A stretch of 64,000 nucleotides of DNA from Clostridia bacterium (GCA_900771085.1 CAAGMR010000042.1:1-64000), one strand, 5' to 3'; shown: positions 46,736 through 55,165, counted from the stretch's first letter. Made by a program: numbers and translations. The notes: a model not told the origin generated them from the letters alone.

Positions 46736-47320
46736 GTGGCTAAACAGGAACAGTCTCGCATACTTATAGTATGTGATAAGGATAACTTCTCGGCTACTTT
46801 GCGCCAATTGCTGAGTGACAGTTTTTCATGTGACATAACTTGTGTGTCATCCGGAATTTCTGCCATGGATGCTGCGAGAGACAATGAGTTTGATCTTATA
46901 CTTATTAATTCTCCCATAGAAGGTGTCCTCGGCGATCAGATTGCGAGAACAATCAGCAAGCTCACATATGCGAGCATTGTTGTATTCACTCCGGAGGAGA
47001 TCGCAGCGAGCCTTGAAAAGAAGACAGAGGGTCTCGGTGTGTTTGTCGTTGCAAAGCCGCTTACAAAAGCAGGCTTTGTTGGCAATGTTAAAACAGCTCT
47101 CGTTGCAAGTGAACGCTCAAAGCAGTTTTACTTTGAAAGTCTCAAATTAAAGCAGAAAATGAAGGATATGAAAATCATTGAAAGAGCCAAGGTTCTTCTT
47201 GTTGAATACCTGAAACTCAACGAGGAACAGGCACACAAGTACATTGAACAGCAGGCAATGGAACTTCGTAAAACTCGAGTTGAAATAGCACAGAGCATTA
47301 TTAAGACATACGAGATATAA
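46736..47320 (+). CDS. ANTAR-domain antiterminator with pseudo-receiver domain
   Basis: This 194-residue protein has a receiver-like domain (1-125) and a C-terminal ANTAR RNA-binding domain (about 139-194: KQKMKDMKIIERAKVLLVEY, then AHKYIEQQAMELRKTR). The receiver keeps an acidic pair (CDKDN), Thr85 and Lys107 (VAKPLT), but the phosphoacceptor Asp is Asn58 (FDLILINSP), so phosphorylation is unlikely. Clostridial NitR, an ANTAR protein next to glnA, is a known parallel. The GTG at 46736 is eight bases from AGGAGG; the ATG at 46730 is only two bases from it. A TATAAT at 46691-46696 is a probable -10. Target: the divergent glnN leader, by inference. Confidence 0.9.
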   Translation: MAKQEQSRILIVCDKDNFSATLRQLLSDSFSCDITCVSSGISAMDAARDNEFDLILINSPIEGVLGDQIARTISKLTYASIVVFTPEEIAASLEKKTEGLGVFVVAKPLTKAGFVGNVKTALVASERSKQFYFESLKLKQKMKDMKIIERAKVLLVEYLKLNEEQAHKYIEQQAMELRKTRVEIAQSIIKTYEI

Positions 47321-47335
47321 AACACGTTCATTACC

Positions 47336-47364
47336 TTGAAAAAACTGTATGTATAGTATAAAAT
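47336..47364 (+). promoter_or_regulatory. Promoter of the P-loop protein gene
   Basis: TTGAAA (47336-47341), 17-base spacer, TAAAAT (47359-47364). It follows the ANTAR gene stop by 15 bases; no terminator separates the two. Confidence 0.7.
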
Positions 47365-47398
47365 AATGATACAACAAAGAAAGTTCGGAGGACATATT

Positions 47399-47815
47399 AT
47401 GGTATCTCTTATTATTGGAAACAAAGGCTCAGGAAAGACAAAGCATCTCATCGAAGCTGTAAACGCTGCACTCGCAGTATCAGACGGACATGTAGTTTGC
47501 GTAGAAAAGGGCAACAAGCTCACTTACGATGTAAACTCAAAGGTTCGCCTTGCATCTGCTGATGAGTACGCTATTACAGGTTATGAAGCTTATTATGGTT
47601 TCCTTGCAGGTATGTGCTCAAGAGACAGCGACATTACAGACCTCTTCTGTGATGGCACACTTAAGATTGGCGGAGATGACAAGGAACAGCTTGCTGATTT
47701 CATCGCTAAGGTTTCAACTCTTGGTGACGCTACAGGCGTTAAATTTACATTTACCGTTTCTGCTGACGAGTCCGAACTTCCTGCAAGAATCTTTGACAAT
47801 GCAGAGAAGATCTGA
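47399..47815 (+). CDS. Small P-loop protein of unknown function
   Basis: This 138-residue protein has an N-terminal Walker A motif GNKGSGKTK (residues 7-15) right after the first strand (VSLII), and a region LFCDGTLKIGG that could carry a Walker B-like Asp. It resembles clostridial proteins that databases often label twitching motility protein PilT; it is far too short to be PilT and that name should not be trusted. The fold suggests a small NTPase. ATG at 47399 follows CGGAGGA; an upstream ATG at 47366 lacks a site. It has its own promoter and terminator, next to DUF177-rpmF. Confidence 0.8.
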   Translation: MVSLIIGNKGSGKTKHLIEAVNAALAVSDGHVVCVEKGNKLTYDVNSKVRLASADEYAITGYEAYYGFLAGMCSRDSDITDLFCDGTLKIGGDDKEQLADFIAKVSTLGDATGVKFTFTVSADESELPARIFDNAEKI

Positions 47816-47853
47816 TAAGCCTGAAAATCATTTTTAGAAGATAATCAGAACTT

Positions 47854-47893
47854 AAGCGGGAAACGCCGGAAAAGGCTATCCCGCTTATTTTTT
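47854..47893 (+). terminator. Intrinsic terminator of the P-loop protein gene
   Basis: AAGCGGGA (47854-47861) pairs with TCCCGCTT (47879-47886), with GCC/GGC inside, followed by ATTTTTT. Confidence 0.9.
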
Positions 47894-47907
47894 CGCTTAT
47901 ATTTTTA

Positions 47908-47936
47908 TTGACAAACCATATGTCGTCTTTTATAAT
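47908..47936 (+). promoter_or_regulatory. Consensus sigma-A promoter for DUF177-rpmF
   Basis: Perfect TTGACA (47908-47913), 17-base spacer, perfect TATAAT (47931-47936). The strongest promoter match in the window. Confidence 0.95.
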
Positions 47937-47947
47937 ATTGTTCGCGC

Positions 47948-47964
47948 ATGTCGAACCGCGACAT
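47948..47964. promoter_or_regulatory. ATGTCG-N5-CGACAT dyad at the DUF177 transcription start
   Basis: ATGTCG (47948-47953), AACCG, CGACAT (47959-47964), starting 11 bases after the -10. A third half-site, ATGTCG in CATATGTCG (47917-47925), lies in the promoter spacer and forms a 9-bp inverted repeat with CGACATATG (47959-47967). The same half-site makes the dyad in the lipase-like gene leader (37648-37665). Confidence 0.6.
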
Positions 47965-47987
47965 ATGACAATCTGAGAGGTGAGGAT

Positions 47988-48506
47988 ATGTTCAAACTCA
48001 ATCTTGAACAGGTATTCAATATCGAGAACGAAAAGCTCGAACTTGACCACTCTCTTGATCTTTCGGAAGTAGTAATTTCCGAGGAGCATCCATTCAAAAC
48101 TCCTGTAACAGTTAAGGGGTACATTATGAATGTTGCTCAAGTCGTTTTTATGGATGCGGAAATTAACGCAGAATACTATTCACTCTGCAACAGATGTGCT
48201 GAACCGGTAGTTAAGAAGTTGACTGTTCCAATGGCTCACACCTTTGTAACAGAACTCAACAACAGCGAAGACAATGACGAATTCATTGTGATACCAGACA
48301 TGATTCTCGACATTGATGAGCTGATGACTGAGGATGTCATGCTTAACGTTCCTTCTAAGGTTTTATGCCGCGAAGACTGCCTTGGTCTTTGCCCGCATTG
48401 TGGAAAAAACCTGAATGACGGTCCATGCAACTGCAAGAAAGAGGTTGATCCGAGACTTGCAGACCTTTTAACGCTACTCGATGATGACGATAGCGATGAA
48501 CAGTAA
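47988..48506 (+). CDS. DUF177 (YceD-type) protein
   Basis: YceD/DUF177 proteins are encoded beside rpmF in most bacteria; a role in 23S rRNA accumulation or ribosome assembly has been reported for relatives. This 172-residue copy has the central CNRCAEPV pair and a C-terminal zinc-type cluster CREDCLGLCPHCGKNL followed by GPCNC, and it ends in an acidic Asp/Glu tail. The start ATG follows GAGAGGTGAGG. It sits 44 bases before rpmF under a perfect consensus promoter and is clearly co-transcribed with it. Confidence 0.93.
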   Translation: MFKLNLEQVFNIENEKLELDHSLDLSEVVISEEHPFKTPVTVKGYIMNVAQVVFMDAEINAEYYSLCNRCAEPVVKKLTVPMAHTFVTELNNSEDNDEFIVIPDMILDIDELMTEDVMLNVPSKVLCREDCLGLCPHCGKNLNDGPCNCKKEVDPRLADLLTLLDDDDSDEQ

Positions 48507-48550
48507 ATACTTATTATAAGAATAAATACTAAATTGGGAGGTAACTCGAA

Positions 48551-48730
48551 ATGGCAGTACCAGCTAGAAGAGTTTCAAAAGCAAGAAGAGACAAGAGACG
48601 TTCAAACGTTTGGAAGATGAGCGCACCAGAGCTTGTTAAGTGCCCACAGTGTGGCGAATACAAGAGACCACACAGAGTATGCCTTGAATGCGGCTACTAC
48701 AACGGCAAAAAGGTTATCGACAAAGACTAA
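48551..48730 (+). CDS. rpmF: 50S ribosomal protein L32
   Basis: The 59-residue product reads MAVPARRVSKARRDKRRSN at the start, then KCPQCGEYKRPHRVCLECGYY, typical zinc-binding L32 with four cysteines (CPQC and CLEC). L32 lies near the exit-tunnel side of the 50S subunit. A GGGAGG site precedes the ATG. In many bacteria plsX follows rpmF; here der does. Confidence 0.98.
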   Translation: MAVPARRVSKARRDKRRSNVWKMSAPELVKCPQCGEYKRPHRVCLECGYYNGKKVIDKD

Positions 48731-48758
48731 TCAATTGGGAATTTTTTTCCTTGAGCTT

Positions 48759-48790
48759 AAGGTGGAGAAGAAAAACTTCCCCGCCTTTTA
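48759..48790 (+). terminator. Probable terminator or attenuator between rpmF and der
   Basis: AAGGTGG-GAAG pairs with CTTC-CCGCCTT (48759-48770 with 48776-48787; one mismatch and one G-T), then TTTT. The U-run is short, so partial read-through into der is likely. Confidence 0.65.
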
Positions 48791-48824
48791 GTCGTTTATA
48801 GAGAATTTTTACGGAGGTGAGAGC

Positions 48825-50165
48825 ATGGCAAAACCGGTTGTTGCTATAGTAGGCAGACCAAATGTCGGAAAGTCTACTCTTTTTAACAAACTGATTGGCC
48901 AGCGCCTTTCTATTGTGGATGATACCCCGGGCGTAACAAGAGACCGTATTTACGGCGATTGTGAATGGCTGGGTCATACATTGCTGCTTGTTGACACAGG
49001 CGGTATTGAACCATATTCAGATGATATTATCCTGCAGCAGATGCGCCGCCAGGCACAGCTTGCCATTGACAGCGCAGCAGTTACAATTCTCGTTGTAGAT
49101 GTAAAAGATGGTGTTGTTGCCACTGACATGGAAGTAGCTTCCATGCTTCAGAAGAGTGGTAAGCCGGTTGTTCTTTGCGTTAACAAGTGCGATTCAATCG
49201 GAAGCACATCACCTGATGTTTATGAGTTTTATAATCTCGGCCTCGGCGATCCTATAGCAGTTTCATCTGTTCACGGACGCGGAACCGGCGATCTTCTCGA
49301 TGCAGTTCTCTCTTACCTGCCTGAAGATGCAGGTATGGAAGAAGAGGAAGATGTCATCAAGGTTGCCGTAATAGGCAAGCCAAATGTTGGTAAGTCATCT
49401 CTTATCAATGCTCTTTGCGGAGAAGAGAGAACAATCGTATCCAACATTGCAGGCACAACAAGAGATACAACCGATACTCAGATTAACAATGAGCACGGTA
49501 AATTCCTCTTTATCGACACAGCCGGACTCAGACGCAAGTCCAGAGTTGACGAGAGAATTGAAAAATACAGTATCATTCGCGCTCGCATGGCCATTGAGCG
49601 CGCTGACGTATGCGTCATCATGATTGACGCACTTGAAGGCTTCACAGAACAGGACAGTAAGGTAGCCGGACTTGCTCATGAGCAGGGTAAGGGCTGCATT
49701 ATTGCAGTTAACAAATGGGATGCCTATGAAAAAGACGGCCAGACAATGCAGAAATACAGAAAGAAGCTTGAAAATGATTTCTCATTTATGTCTTATGCTC
49801 CATTCATTTTCATTTCTGCAAAGACAGGACAGCGACTTGATAACCTCTATGAGCTTATTTCATTCGTAAACAACCAGAATGCAATGCGCATTTCAACAGG
49901 TAAGCTCAATGACGTTCTTGCAATGGCAACAGCAAGAGTTCAGCCGCCAACAGACAGGGGCAGGAGACTGAAGATTTATTACATGACTCAGGCTTCCACA
50001 AGACCACCTACATTTGTCTGCTTTGTAAACCGTAAGGACCTTTTCCATTACTCATATCAGCGTTACATTGATAACCAGATAAGAGAAGTATTTGGTCTTG
50101 AAGGAACTCCTACAAGGTTTATAATCAGAGAAAGAGAAAAGAACAACAAGAATTCCACTAAGTAG
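48825..50165 (+). CDS. der: Ribosome assembly GTPase Der (EngA)
   Basis: Der has two tandem GTPase domains and acts in 50S assembly. The first G domain has GRPNVGKSTLFNKL, DTPGVTRDR and NKCD; the second has GKPNVGKSSLINAL, AGTTRDTTD, DTAGLRRKSRV and NKWD. A KH-like domain ends the 446 residues (TRFIIREREKNNK). The ATG follows ACGGAGGTGAG. The DAHP synthase gene starts 13 bases later. Confidence 0.98.
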   Translation: MAKPVVAIVGRPNVGKSTLFNKLIGQRLSIVDDTPGVTRDRIYGDCEWLGHTLLLVDTGGIEPYSDDIILQQMRRQAQLAIDSAAVTILVVDVKDGVVATDMEVASMLQKSGKPVVLCVNKCDSIGSTSPDVYEFYNLGLGDPIAVSSVHGRGTGDLLDAVLSYLPEDAGMEEEEDVIKVAVIGKPNVGKSSLINALCGEERTIVSNIAGTTRDTTDTQINNEHGKFLFIDTAGLRRKSRVDERIEKYSIIRARMAIERADVCVIMIDALEGFTEQDSKVAGLAHEQGKGCIIAVNKWDAYEKDGQTMQKYRKKLENDFSFMSYAPFIFISAKTGQRLDNLYELISFVNNQNAMRISTGKLNDVLAMATARVQPPTDRGRRLKIYYMTQASTRPPTFVCFVNRKDLFHYSYQRYIDNQIREVFGLEGTPTRFIIREREKNNKNSTK

Positions 50166-50178
50166 CAGAGGTGATCCC

Positions 50179-51216
50179 ATGGAAAATCAGAATATGGATT
50201 TCGCCCGTAAGCTTCCTACACCTAAAGAGCTTAAGGAGCAGTTTCCTGTATCTGACAGAGTAGCAGCAATTAAAGAACAGAGAGACAAGGAAATCGCAGA
50301 CATTTTTACAGGCAAAGATGACAGACTTGCACTTATCATCGGACCTTGTTCTGCAGACCGCGAGGACGCTGTTCTTGAATATATGAATAAACTTGCAGAG
50401 GTACGCGAGAAGGTTGAAGACAAAATCTTTATCATTCCTCGTGTTTATACCAACAAGCCAAGAACAATCGGTATTGGCTATAAGGGCATGCTTCATCAGC
50501 CTGATATCAACAAGGGCGAAGATATGCTTGCAGGTATTATCGCTATCCGTGAACTTCATCAGCACATCGCAAATGAAACAGATTTTACCTGTGCGGATGA
50601 GATGCTCTACCCTGAGAATCACCGTTATCTTTCAGACCTTTTATCATATGTTGCAGTTGGTGCCCGCTCAGCAGAGGACCAGCAGCACAGAATCGTTGCT
50701 TCAGGTATCGGAGTTCCTGCCGGAATGAAGAACCCTACAGGCGGCGACCTTTCAGTTATGATCAACTCTGTTATTGCAGCTCAGCATGGTCATACTTTCC
50801 TTTACAGAGGCTGGGAAGCTACTTCACAGGGCAACCCTCTTGCACATGCAATCCTCAGAGGTTATGTTGACCGCTTTGGTAAGGCTCATCCTAACTATCA
50901 CTACGAGGACTTCGAAACAGTTCTCGCACTCTATGAGGAATCAGGTGCTATGAACCCTGCAGTTGTAGTTGATACAAACCACTCTAACTCAGGCAAGAGA
51001 TATGACCACCAGAGCAGAATTGCAAAGGAAGTTATCAACAACTGCAAGTACAGCCCTGAAATCAGAAAGCTTGTTAAGGGCTTCATGGTAGAGAGCTATC
51101 TTCTCGATGGCTGCCAGAAACCTGATGGCGGAGTATACGGTAAGTCAATCACTGACCCATGCCTTGGCTGGGAAAAGACAGAAAAGCTTATTTACGATCT
51201 TGCAGATCTCTGGTAA
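50179..51216 (+). CDS. 3-deoxy-7-phosphoheptulonate synthase (class I)
   Basis: DAHP synthase joins phosphoenolpyruvate and erythrose 4-phosphate, the first step of aromatic amino acid synthesis. The AroFGH-type features are LIIGPCSADRED, IPRVYTNKPRT, GARSAEDQQHR, GVPAGMKNPTGG and DTNHSNSGKRYDHQ. Length 345 fits class I alpha enzymes. Which amino acid feeds back cannot be read safely from sequence. It lies between der and a small unknown gene, away from other aro genes in this window. ATG follows AGAGGTG. Confidence 0.95.
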   Translation: MENQNMDFARKLPTPKELKEQFPVSDRVAAIKEQRDKEIADIFTGKDDRLALIIGPCSADREDAVLEYMNKLAEVREKVEDKIFIIPRVYTNKPRTIGIGYKGMLHQPDINKGEDMLAGIIAIRELHQHIANETDFTCADEMLYPENHRYLSDLLSYVAVGARSAEDQQHRIVASGIGVPAGMKNPTGGDLSVMINSVIAAQHGHTFLYRGWEATSQGNPLAHAILRGYVDRFGKAHPNYHYEDFETVLALYEESGAMNPAVVVDTNHSNSGKRYDHQSRIAKEVINNCKYSPEIRKLVKGFMVESYLLDGCQKPDGGVYGKSITDPCLGWEKTEKLIYDLADLW

Positions 51217-51228
51217 GAAGGTGTAATT

Positions 51229-51525
51229 ATGATGCTGATTACTGACGGCAAGGAAATGTGCCGTGCAAAGTATAAAGAACTTATGGGAGAAGAGTGGGTA
51301 GAAGAGAACGCTTTTACCATTTTCGACCGACTTCTGACTATTGAAGGAGAGTCTTATAAGTTCCTTTATGAGATTTATCAGTCGACCTATAATGGCAGGA
51401 ATGCGATAGGTTCTTATCTCAGAAGAGTAAGAAAGGGCGAAGAGGTCTCAGGCAACAGACAGCACAAGACATCTTTCCTCATTGATCTTGAAGAAGAGAC
51501 AGTAACTGTGGTTGAAACATACTGA
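51229..51525 (+). CDS. Small protein of unknown function
   Basis: I do not recognise this 98-residue protein. It starts 12 bases after the DAHP synthase gene with AGAAGGTG before two adjacent ATG codons. It is soluble and mixed alpha/beta: an amphipathic helix around CRAKYKELMGEEWVEEN, a helix FLYEIYQSTYNGRN, and a C-terminal beta hairpin (SFLIDLEEETVTVVETY). No cysteine cluster or nucleotide motif is seen. It is probably co-transcribed with the DAHP synthase gene; the pyr promoter overlaps its last codons. Confidence 0.72.
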   Translation: MMLITDGKEMCRAKYKELMGEEWVEENAFTIFDRLLTIEGESYKFLYEIYQSTYNGRNAIGSYLRRVRKGEEVSGNRQHKTSFLIDLEEETVTVVETY

Positions 51526-51541
51526 TTTATTATGCTATAAT
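51512..51541 (+). promoter_or_regulatory. Promoter of the pyr operon
   Basis: TTGAAA (51512-51517), 18-base spacer, TATAAT (51536-51541) with TGC before it (extended -10). Only ~36 bases separate the start site from pyrC, too short for a PyrR-type attenuator. Confidence 0.85.
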
Positions 51542-51583
51542 TACTAGCAATTAAGAGATAAATTAGATTGTTGAGGTAACCCA

Positions 51584-52804
51584 ATGAAATTCTCAATGCA
51601 GAGCTTACAGCTTGCCGCAAAAGAATTAATCACAGACGAGATTAAAAATGAGGGCCCTCGTGTTTCCAAAATTAATAATTGCTTTTTATTTCCCGGTTTC
51701 TTTGACGTGCACGTTCATTTCAGAGAGCCGGGTTTTTCATATAAAGAGACAATAAAAACCGGAAGCATGGCAGCTGCTCACGGAGGCTATACAGGCGTTT
51801 GCACAATGCCAAACTTAAACCCTGTACCGGACTCTCTCGAGCATCTGAAAGTACAGCAGGATATCATTGACAGAGATGCTGTAATAGATGTTCTTCCATA
51901 TGCCGCAATCACCGTTGGTGAGGCAGGGGAAGAACTTGTAGACATGGATGCACTCGCACCGAAGGTATTCGCATTCTCTGACGACGGACACGGCGTACAG
52001 AGCGAAGAACTTATGCGCGAGGGCATGGAAAAGTGTGCAAAGCTTAATAAGGTTCTGGTTGCTCATTGCGAAGTAAATGAGCTTTCCGGAGACGGATACA
52101 TTCATGACGGAACATATGCAAAGGAACATGGACACAGAGGCATCTGCTCCGAAAGTGAAACAGGCGAGATTCGCCGTGACGTTGAACTTGCAAAGGAGAC
52201 AGGCTGCGCTTATCACGTATGCCACGTTTCTGCAAAGGAGAGCGTAGAGGTCATCAGACAGGCCAAGGCACGCGGTATCAACGTTACCTGCGAAACAGGT
52301 CCGCATTATCTTGTAATGGATGACAGCGACCTTCAGGAACTTGGACGCTTCAAGATGAACCCTCCGGTTCGCGACAGGTCAGACAGAGAAGCTCTCATTG
52401 AAGGCATCATCGACGGAACAGTTGACATGATTGCCACAGACCATGCGCCTCATTCGGCAGAGGAAAAAGCAAAGGGTCTTGAGAAAAGTGCCTTCGGTGT
52501 CGTAGGCCTTGAAACAGCCTTTGCAATCCTTTATACAAAGCTTGTAAAACCGGGTATCATTACCCTTGATAAACTCATAGATATTCTTGCAGTTAATCCG
52601 CGTGTACGTTTTGACATGCCGTTTTCCTGCAACGATTTTACAGTGTTTGACCTTTCCGAGTCTTACACAATAAACCCTGAAGAATTCCTCACAATGGGCA
52701 GAGCAACACCATTTGAGGGCTGGGAAGTATTTGGTCGCTGCCTTCTCACGGTAAAGGATGGAAAAATCGTTTACAAGGCAGATGACGTGGAGGTTACAGA
52801 ATGA
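51584..52804 (+). CDS. pyrC: Dihydroorotase
   Basis: Dihydroorotase cyclises carbamoyl-aspartate to dihydroorotate. The metal site begins DVHVHFREPG, followed by FSDDGHGV, VAHCE, the His in YHVCHVS, TGPHYLVMDD and ATDHAPHS. The length (406) and motifs fit the type I enzyme usual in Gram-positives. It starts the operon pyrC-K-D-F-E-B-I and ends with an ATGA overlap into pyrK. The first ~25 residues are less conserved; the ATG at 51584 follows TGAGGTAA. Confidence 0.96.
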   Translation: MKFSMQSLQLAAKELITDEIKNEGPRVSKINNCFLFPGFFDVHVHFREPGFSYKETIKTGSMAAAHGGYTGVCTMPNLNPVPDSLEHLKVQQDIIDRDAVIDVLPYAAITVGEAGEELVDMDALAPKVFAFSDDGHGVQSEELMREGMEKCAKLNKVLVAHCEVNELSGDGYIHDGTYAKEHGHRGICSESETGEIRRDVELAKETGCAYHVCHVSAKESVEVIRQAKARGINVTCETGPHYLVMDDSDLQELGRFKMNPPVRDRSDREALIEGIIDGTVDMIATDHAPHSAEEKAKGLEKSAFGVVGLETAFAILYTKLVKPGIITLDKLIDILAVNPRVRFDMPFSCNDFTVFDLSESYTINPEEFLTMGRATPFEGWEVFGRCLLTVKDGKIVYKADDVEVTE

Positions 52805-53544
52805 AACAGCAAATTATGACCGTACAGTCCAATGCTGCACTCAATGCCAATGTTTGGAAGATGGTTCTCAAAGGATGTACTTGCGCCATCACTGCACCGG
52901 GACAATTTGTTAATATTAAACTTGATGGCTTCTACCTTCGCCGCCCGATTTCAATCTGCGATTGGGATGACGAAAGCCTTACAATCATCTACAAGGTGGT
53001 TGGAAACGGTACAGAAGCAATGACAGAATTAACTGAGGGCGATGAACTTGATGTCCTCGTCGGACTTGGAAACGGCTATGACACTGAAAAGAGTGGCAGT
53101 ACTCCGGTTCTTCTTGGCGGCGGCGTCGGTATCCCACCGCTTTTTGCACTCTGCAAAAAGCTCATTGCCGAAGGCAGAAATCCGAGTGTAATTCTTGGAC
53201 TTAATACAAAAGATGAAGTTTTCCTCGAAGATGAATTCAAGCAGTTACTCGAAGGCACGGAAGGCTCCGTTACAGTGACAACTGCTGATGGTTCATACGG
53301 CACAAAGGGTTTTGTAACAACTCCTCTTGAAACCATGGACTATTCATACTTCTACACCTGCGGTCCAATGCCTATGTTCAGGGCAATTGAGGCATGCGCA
53401 AAGACATCCGGTCAGTACAGCTTTGAAGAGCGTATGGGCTGCGGATTTGGTGCATGCATGGGCTGCTCAATAAAGACAAACAGTGGAAACAAGAGAGTCT
53501 GCAAGGACGGGCCTGTTTTCGAAAGGGAGGATGTTATATGGTAA
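52801..53544 (+). CDS. pyrK: Dihydroorotate dehydrogenase electron transfer subunit
   Basis: PyrK carries FAD and a [2Fe-2S] cluster and links PyrD to NAD+. The FAD-binding part has FYLRRPISICDW, the NAD-binding part GGGVGIPPLFALCKKL and TCGPMPMFRAIEACAK, and the cluster is CGFGACMGCSIKT with a fourth Cys in RVCKDGPVF. Length 247. It overlaps pyrC by four bases and pyrD by seven, consistent with translational coupling of the two subunits. Confidence 0.96.
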   Translation: MKQQIMTVQSNAALNANVWKMVLKGCTCAITAPGQFVNIKLDGFYLRRPISICDWDDESLTIIYKVVGNGTEAMTELTEGDELDVLVGLGNGYDTEKSGSTPVLLGGGVGIPPLFALCKKLIAEGRNPSVILGLNTKDEVFLEDEFKQLLEGTEGSVTVTTADGSYGTKGFVTTPLETMDYSYFYTCGPMPMFRAIEACAKTSGQYSFEERMGCGFGACMGCSIKTNSGNKRVCKDGPVFEREDVIW

Positions 53545-54449
53545 ATACTAAAGTTAATCTTTCCGGTCTCGAACTCGACAATCCTGTCATTCCGGCAAGC
53601 GGTACCTTTGGATTCGGCTACGAATTTGCAGACATTTATGACATAAACAGACTTGGAAGCATAGCACTCAAGGGCACAACAAAGGATCCGAGATTTGGTA
53701 ATCCGACTCCACGTATTGCCGAGTGCACAGAGGGCCTTATTAACTCCGTAGGTCTCCAGAATCCGGGAGTGGACAAGGTTATAAGCGAGGAACTTCCAAA
53801 GCTTAAAAAGGTATTCTCAAAGCCTGCGGTGGCAAATGTCAGCGGCTTTGCAATTGAAGACTATGCCGAGACCTGTGCAAAGATGGATGCACAGGACCAG
53901 GTAGGTATCCTTGAAGTAAACATAAGCTGCCCTAATGTTCACAATGGCGGTATGTCATTCGGTACAGACCCTAAGAGCGCTTATGAGGTAACAAAGGCAG
54001 TTAAGGCTGTTACAAAGAAACCTGTTTTCATGAAACTCAGCCCTAACGTTACAGACATCACAGAGATAGCAAAGGCATGTGCCGATGCGGGAGCAGACGG
54101 TATCAGCCTTATCAATACACTTATGGGAATGCGCATTGACCTCAAGACAAAGAAGCCTGTTATTGCAAACAAAATGGGTGGTTTTTCAGGTCCTGCAATC
54201 TTCCCTGTGGCAGTACGTATGGTTTACCAGGTATATGAAGCAGTTAACCTTCCGATTATCGGAATGGGCGGTGTTAGCAAGGCAGAAGACGTTATCGAAC
54301 TTATGCTTGCCGGTGCTACAGCAGTTGAGGTTGGCGCCGCAAACCTTGTAAATCCTGGGGCAAGCCTCGATATTATTGAGGCACTTCCTGCTGCGATGGA
54401 AAAATACGGAATAACATCACTTGAGAGTATTATTGGAGGGGGACATTGA
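53538..54449 (+). CDS. pyrD: Dihydroorotate dehydrogenase, catalytic subunit (class 1B)
   Basis: The FMN subunit oxidises dihydroorotate to orotate. NPVIPASGTFGFG, NSVGLQNPGVD, VNISCPNVHNGG (with the 1B-type Cys as catalytic base), FMKLSPNVTD and GMGGVSKAEDVIELMLAGA are all typical. The pairing with pyrK confirms class 1B. The ATG at 53538 follows GGGAGG; the frame stays open ~84 bases upstream inside pyrK. 303 residues. Confidence 0.97.
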   Translation: MVNTKVNLSGLELDNPVIPASGTFGFGYEFADIYDINRLGSIALKGTTKDPRFGNPTPRIAECTEGLINSVGLQNPGVDKVISEELPKLKKVFSKPAVANVSGFAIEDYAETCAKMDAQDQVGILEVNISCPNVHNGGMSFGTDPKSAYEVTKAVKAVTKKPVFMKLSPNVTDITEIAKACADAGADGISLINTLMGMRIDLKTKKPVIANKMGGFSGPAIFPVAVRMVYQVYEAVNLPIIGMGGVSKAEDVIELMLAGATAVEVGAANLVNPGASLDIIEALPAAMEKYGITSLESIIGGGH

Positions 54450-54450
54450 T

Positions 54451-55149
54451 ATGGGTAGAGATGTAATTATTGCATGCGACTTTGCAGGAAAGGATCAGGT
54501 AATGGATTTCCTTGCAAAGTTCGGAGACGAGCGTCCATTTGTAAAGATTGGCATGGAGCTTTATTACTCCGCCGGTCCTGATATCGTTCGCGAACTTAAA
54601 GCAAGAGGACATAAGGTATTCCTTGACCTTAAGCTCCATGACATTCCAAACACCGTAAGAAAGTCAATGGCAGTTCTTTCAGAGCTTGGTGCAGACATTG
54701 TAAATGTACATGCTGCAGGAACAAGAGCAATGATGGAAGCTGCAATCGAAGGCGTTACACGCCCTGATGGCACACGCCCTCTCGTAATTGCCGTAACACA
54801 GCTCACTTCAACATCTGAAGACAGAATGCGCGATGAGCTTCTTATCAATGCTGACATGACTGAAACAGTTCTTCACTATGCAGAAAATGCCAGAAATGCA
54901 GGCCTTGACGGAGTTGTATGTTCTCCACTTGAAGCAGGTGCAATTCATGAACGCTGTGGTGACATGTTCATGACAGTTACACCGGGCATTCGTTTTGCAG
55001 ACGGTGAGGTAGGCGACCAGGTTCGCGTTACAACACCTGCAAAAGCTCGCGCAAACTCTGATTACATCGTTGTAGGCAGACCGATAACAGCAGCTGCCGA
55101 TCCTGTTGCGGCATGGAGAAGATGCTGCAGAGAGTTTAAAGATATATAA
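54451..55149 (+). CDS. pyrF: Orotidine 5'-phosphate decarboxylase
   Basis: This enzyme makes UMP from OMP. ACDFAGKDQV starts the barrel, and the catalytic motif is DLKLHDIPNTV. The phosphate-binding end is TPGIRF and later VVGRPITAAADP. The 232-residue length fits the small type 1 class. The ATG at 54451 follows TGGAGGGGG and is 1 base after the pyrD stop. Confidence 0.96.
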   Translation: MGRDVIIACDFAGKDQVMDFLAKFGDERPFVKIGMELYYSAGPDIVRELKARGHKVFLDLKLHDIPNTVRKSMAVLSELGADIVNVHAAGTRAMMEAAIEGVTRPDGTRPLVIAVTQLTSTSEDRMRDELLINADMTETVLHYAENARNAGLDGVVCSPLEAGAIHERCGDMFMTVTPGIRFADGEVGDQVRVTTPAKARANSDYIVVGRPITAAADPVAAWRRCCREFKDI

Positions 55150-55165
55150 TCCTCGGGAGGTTCAT

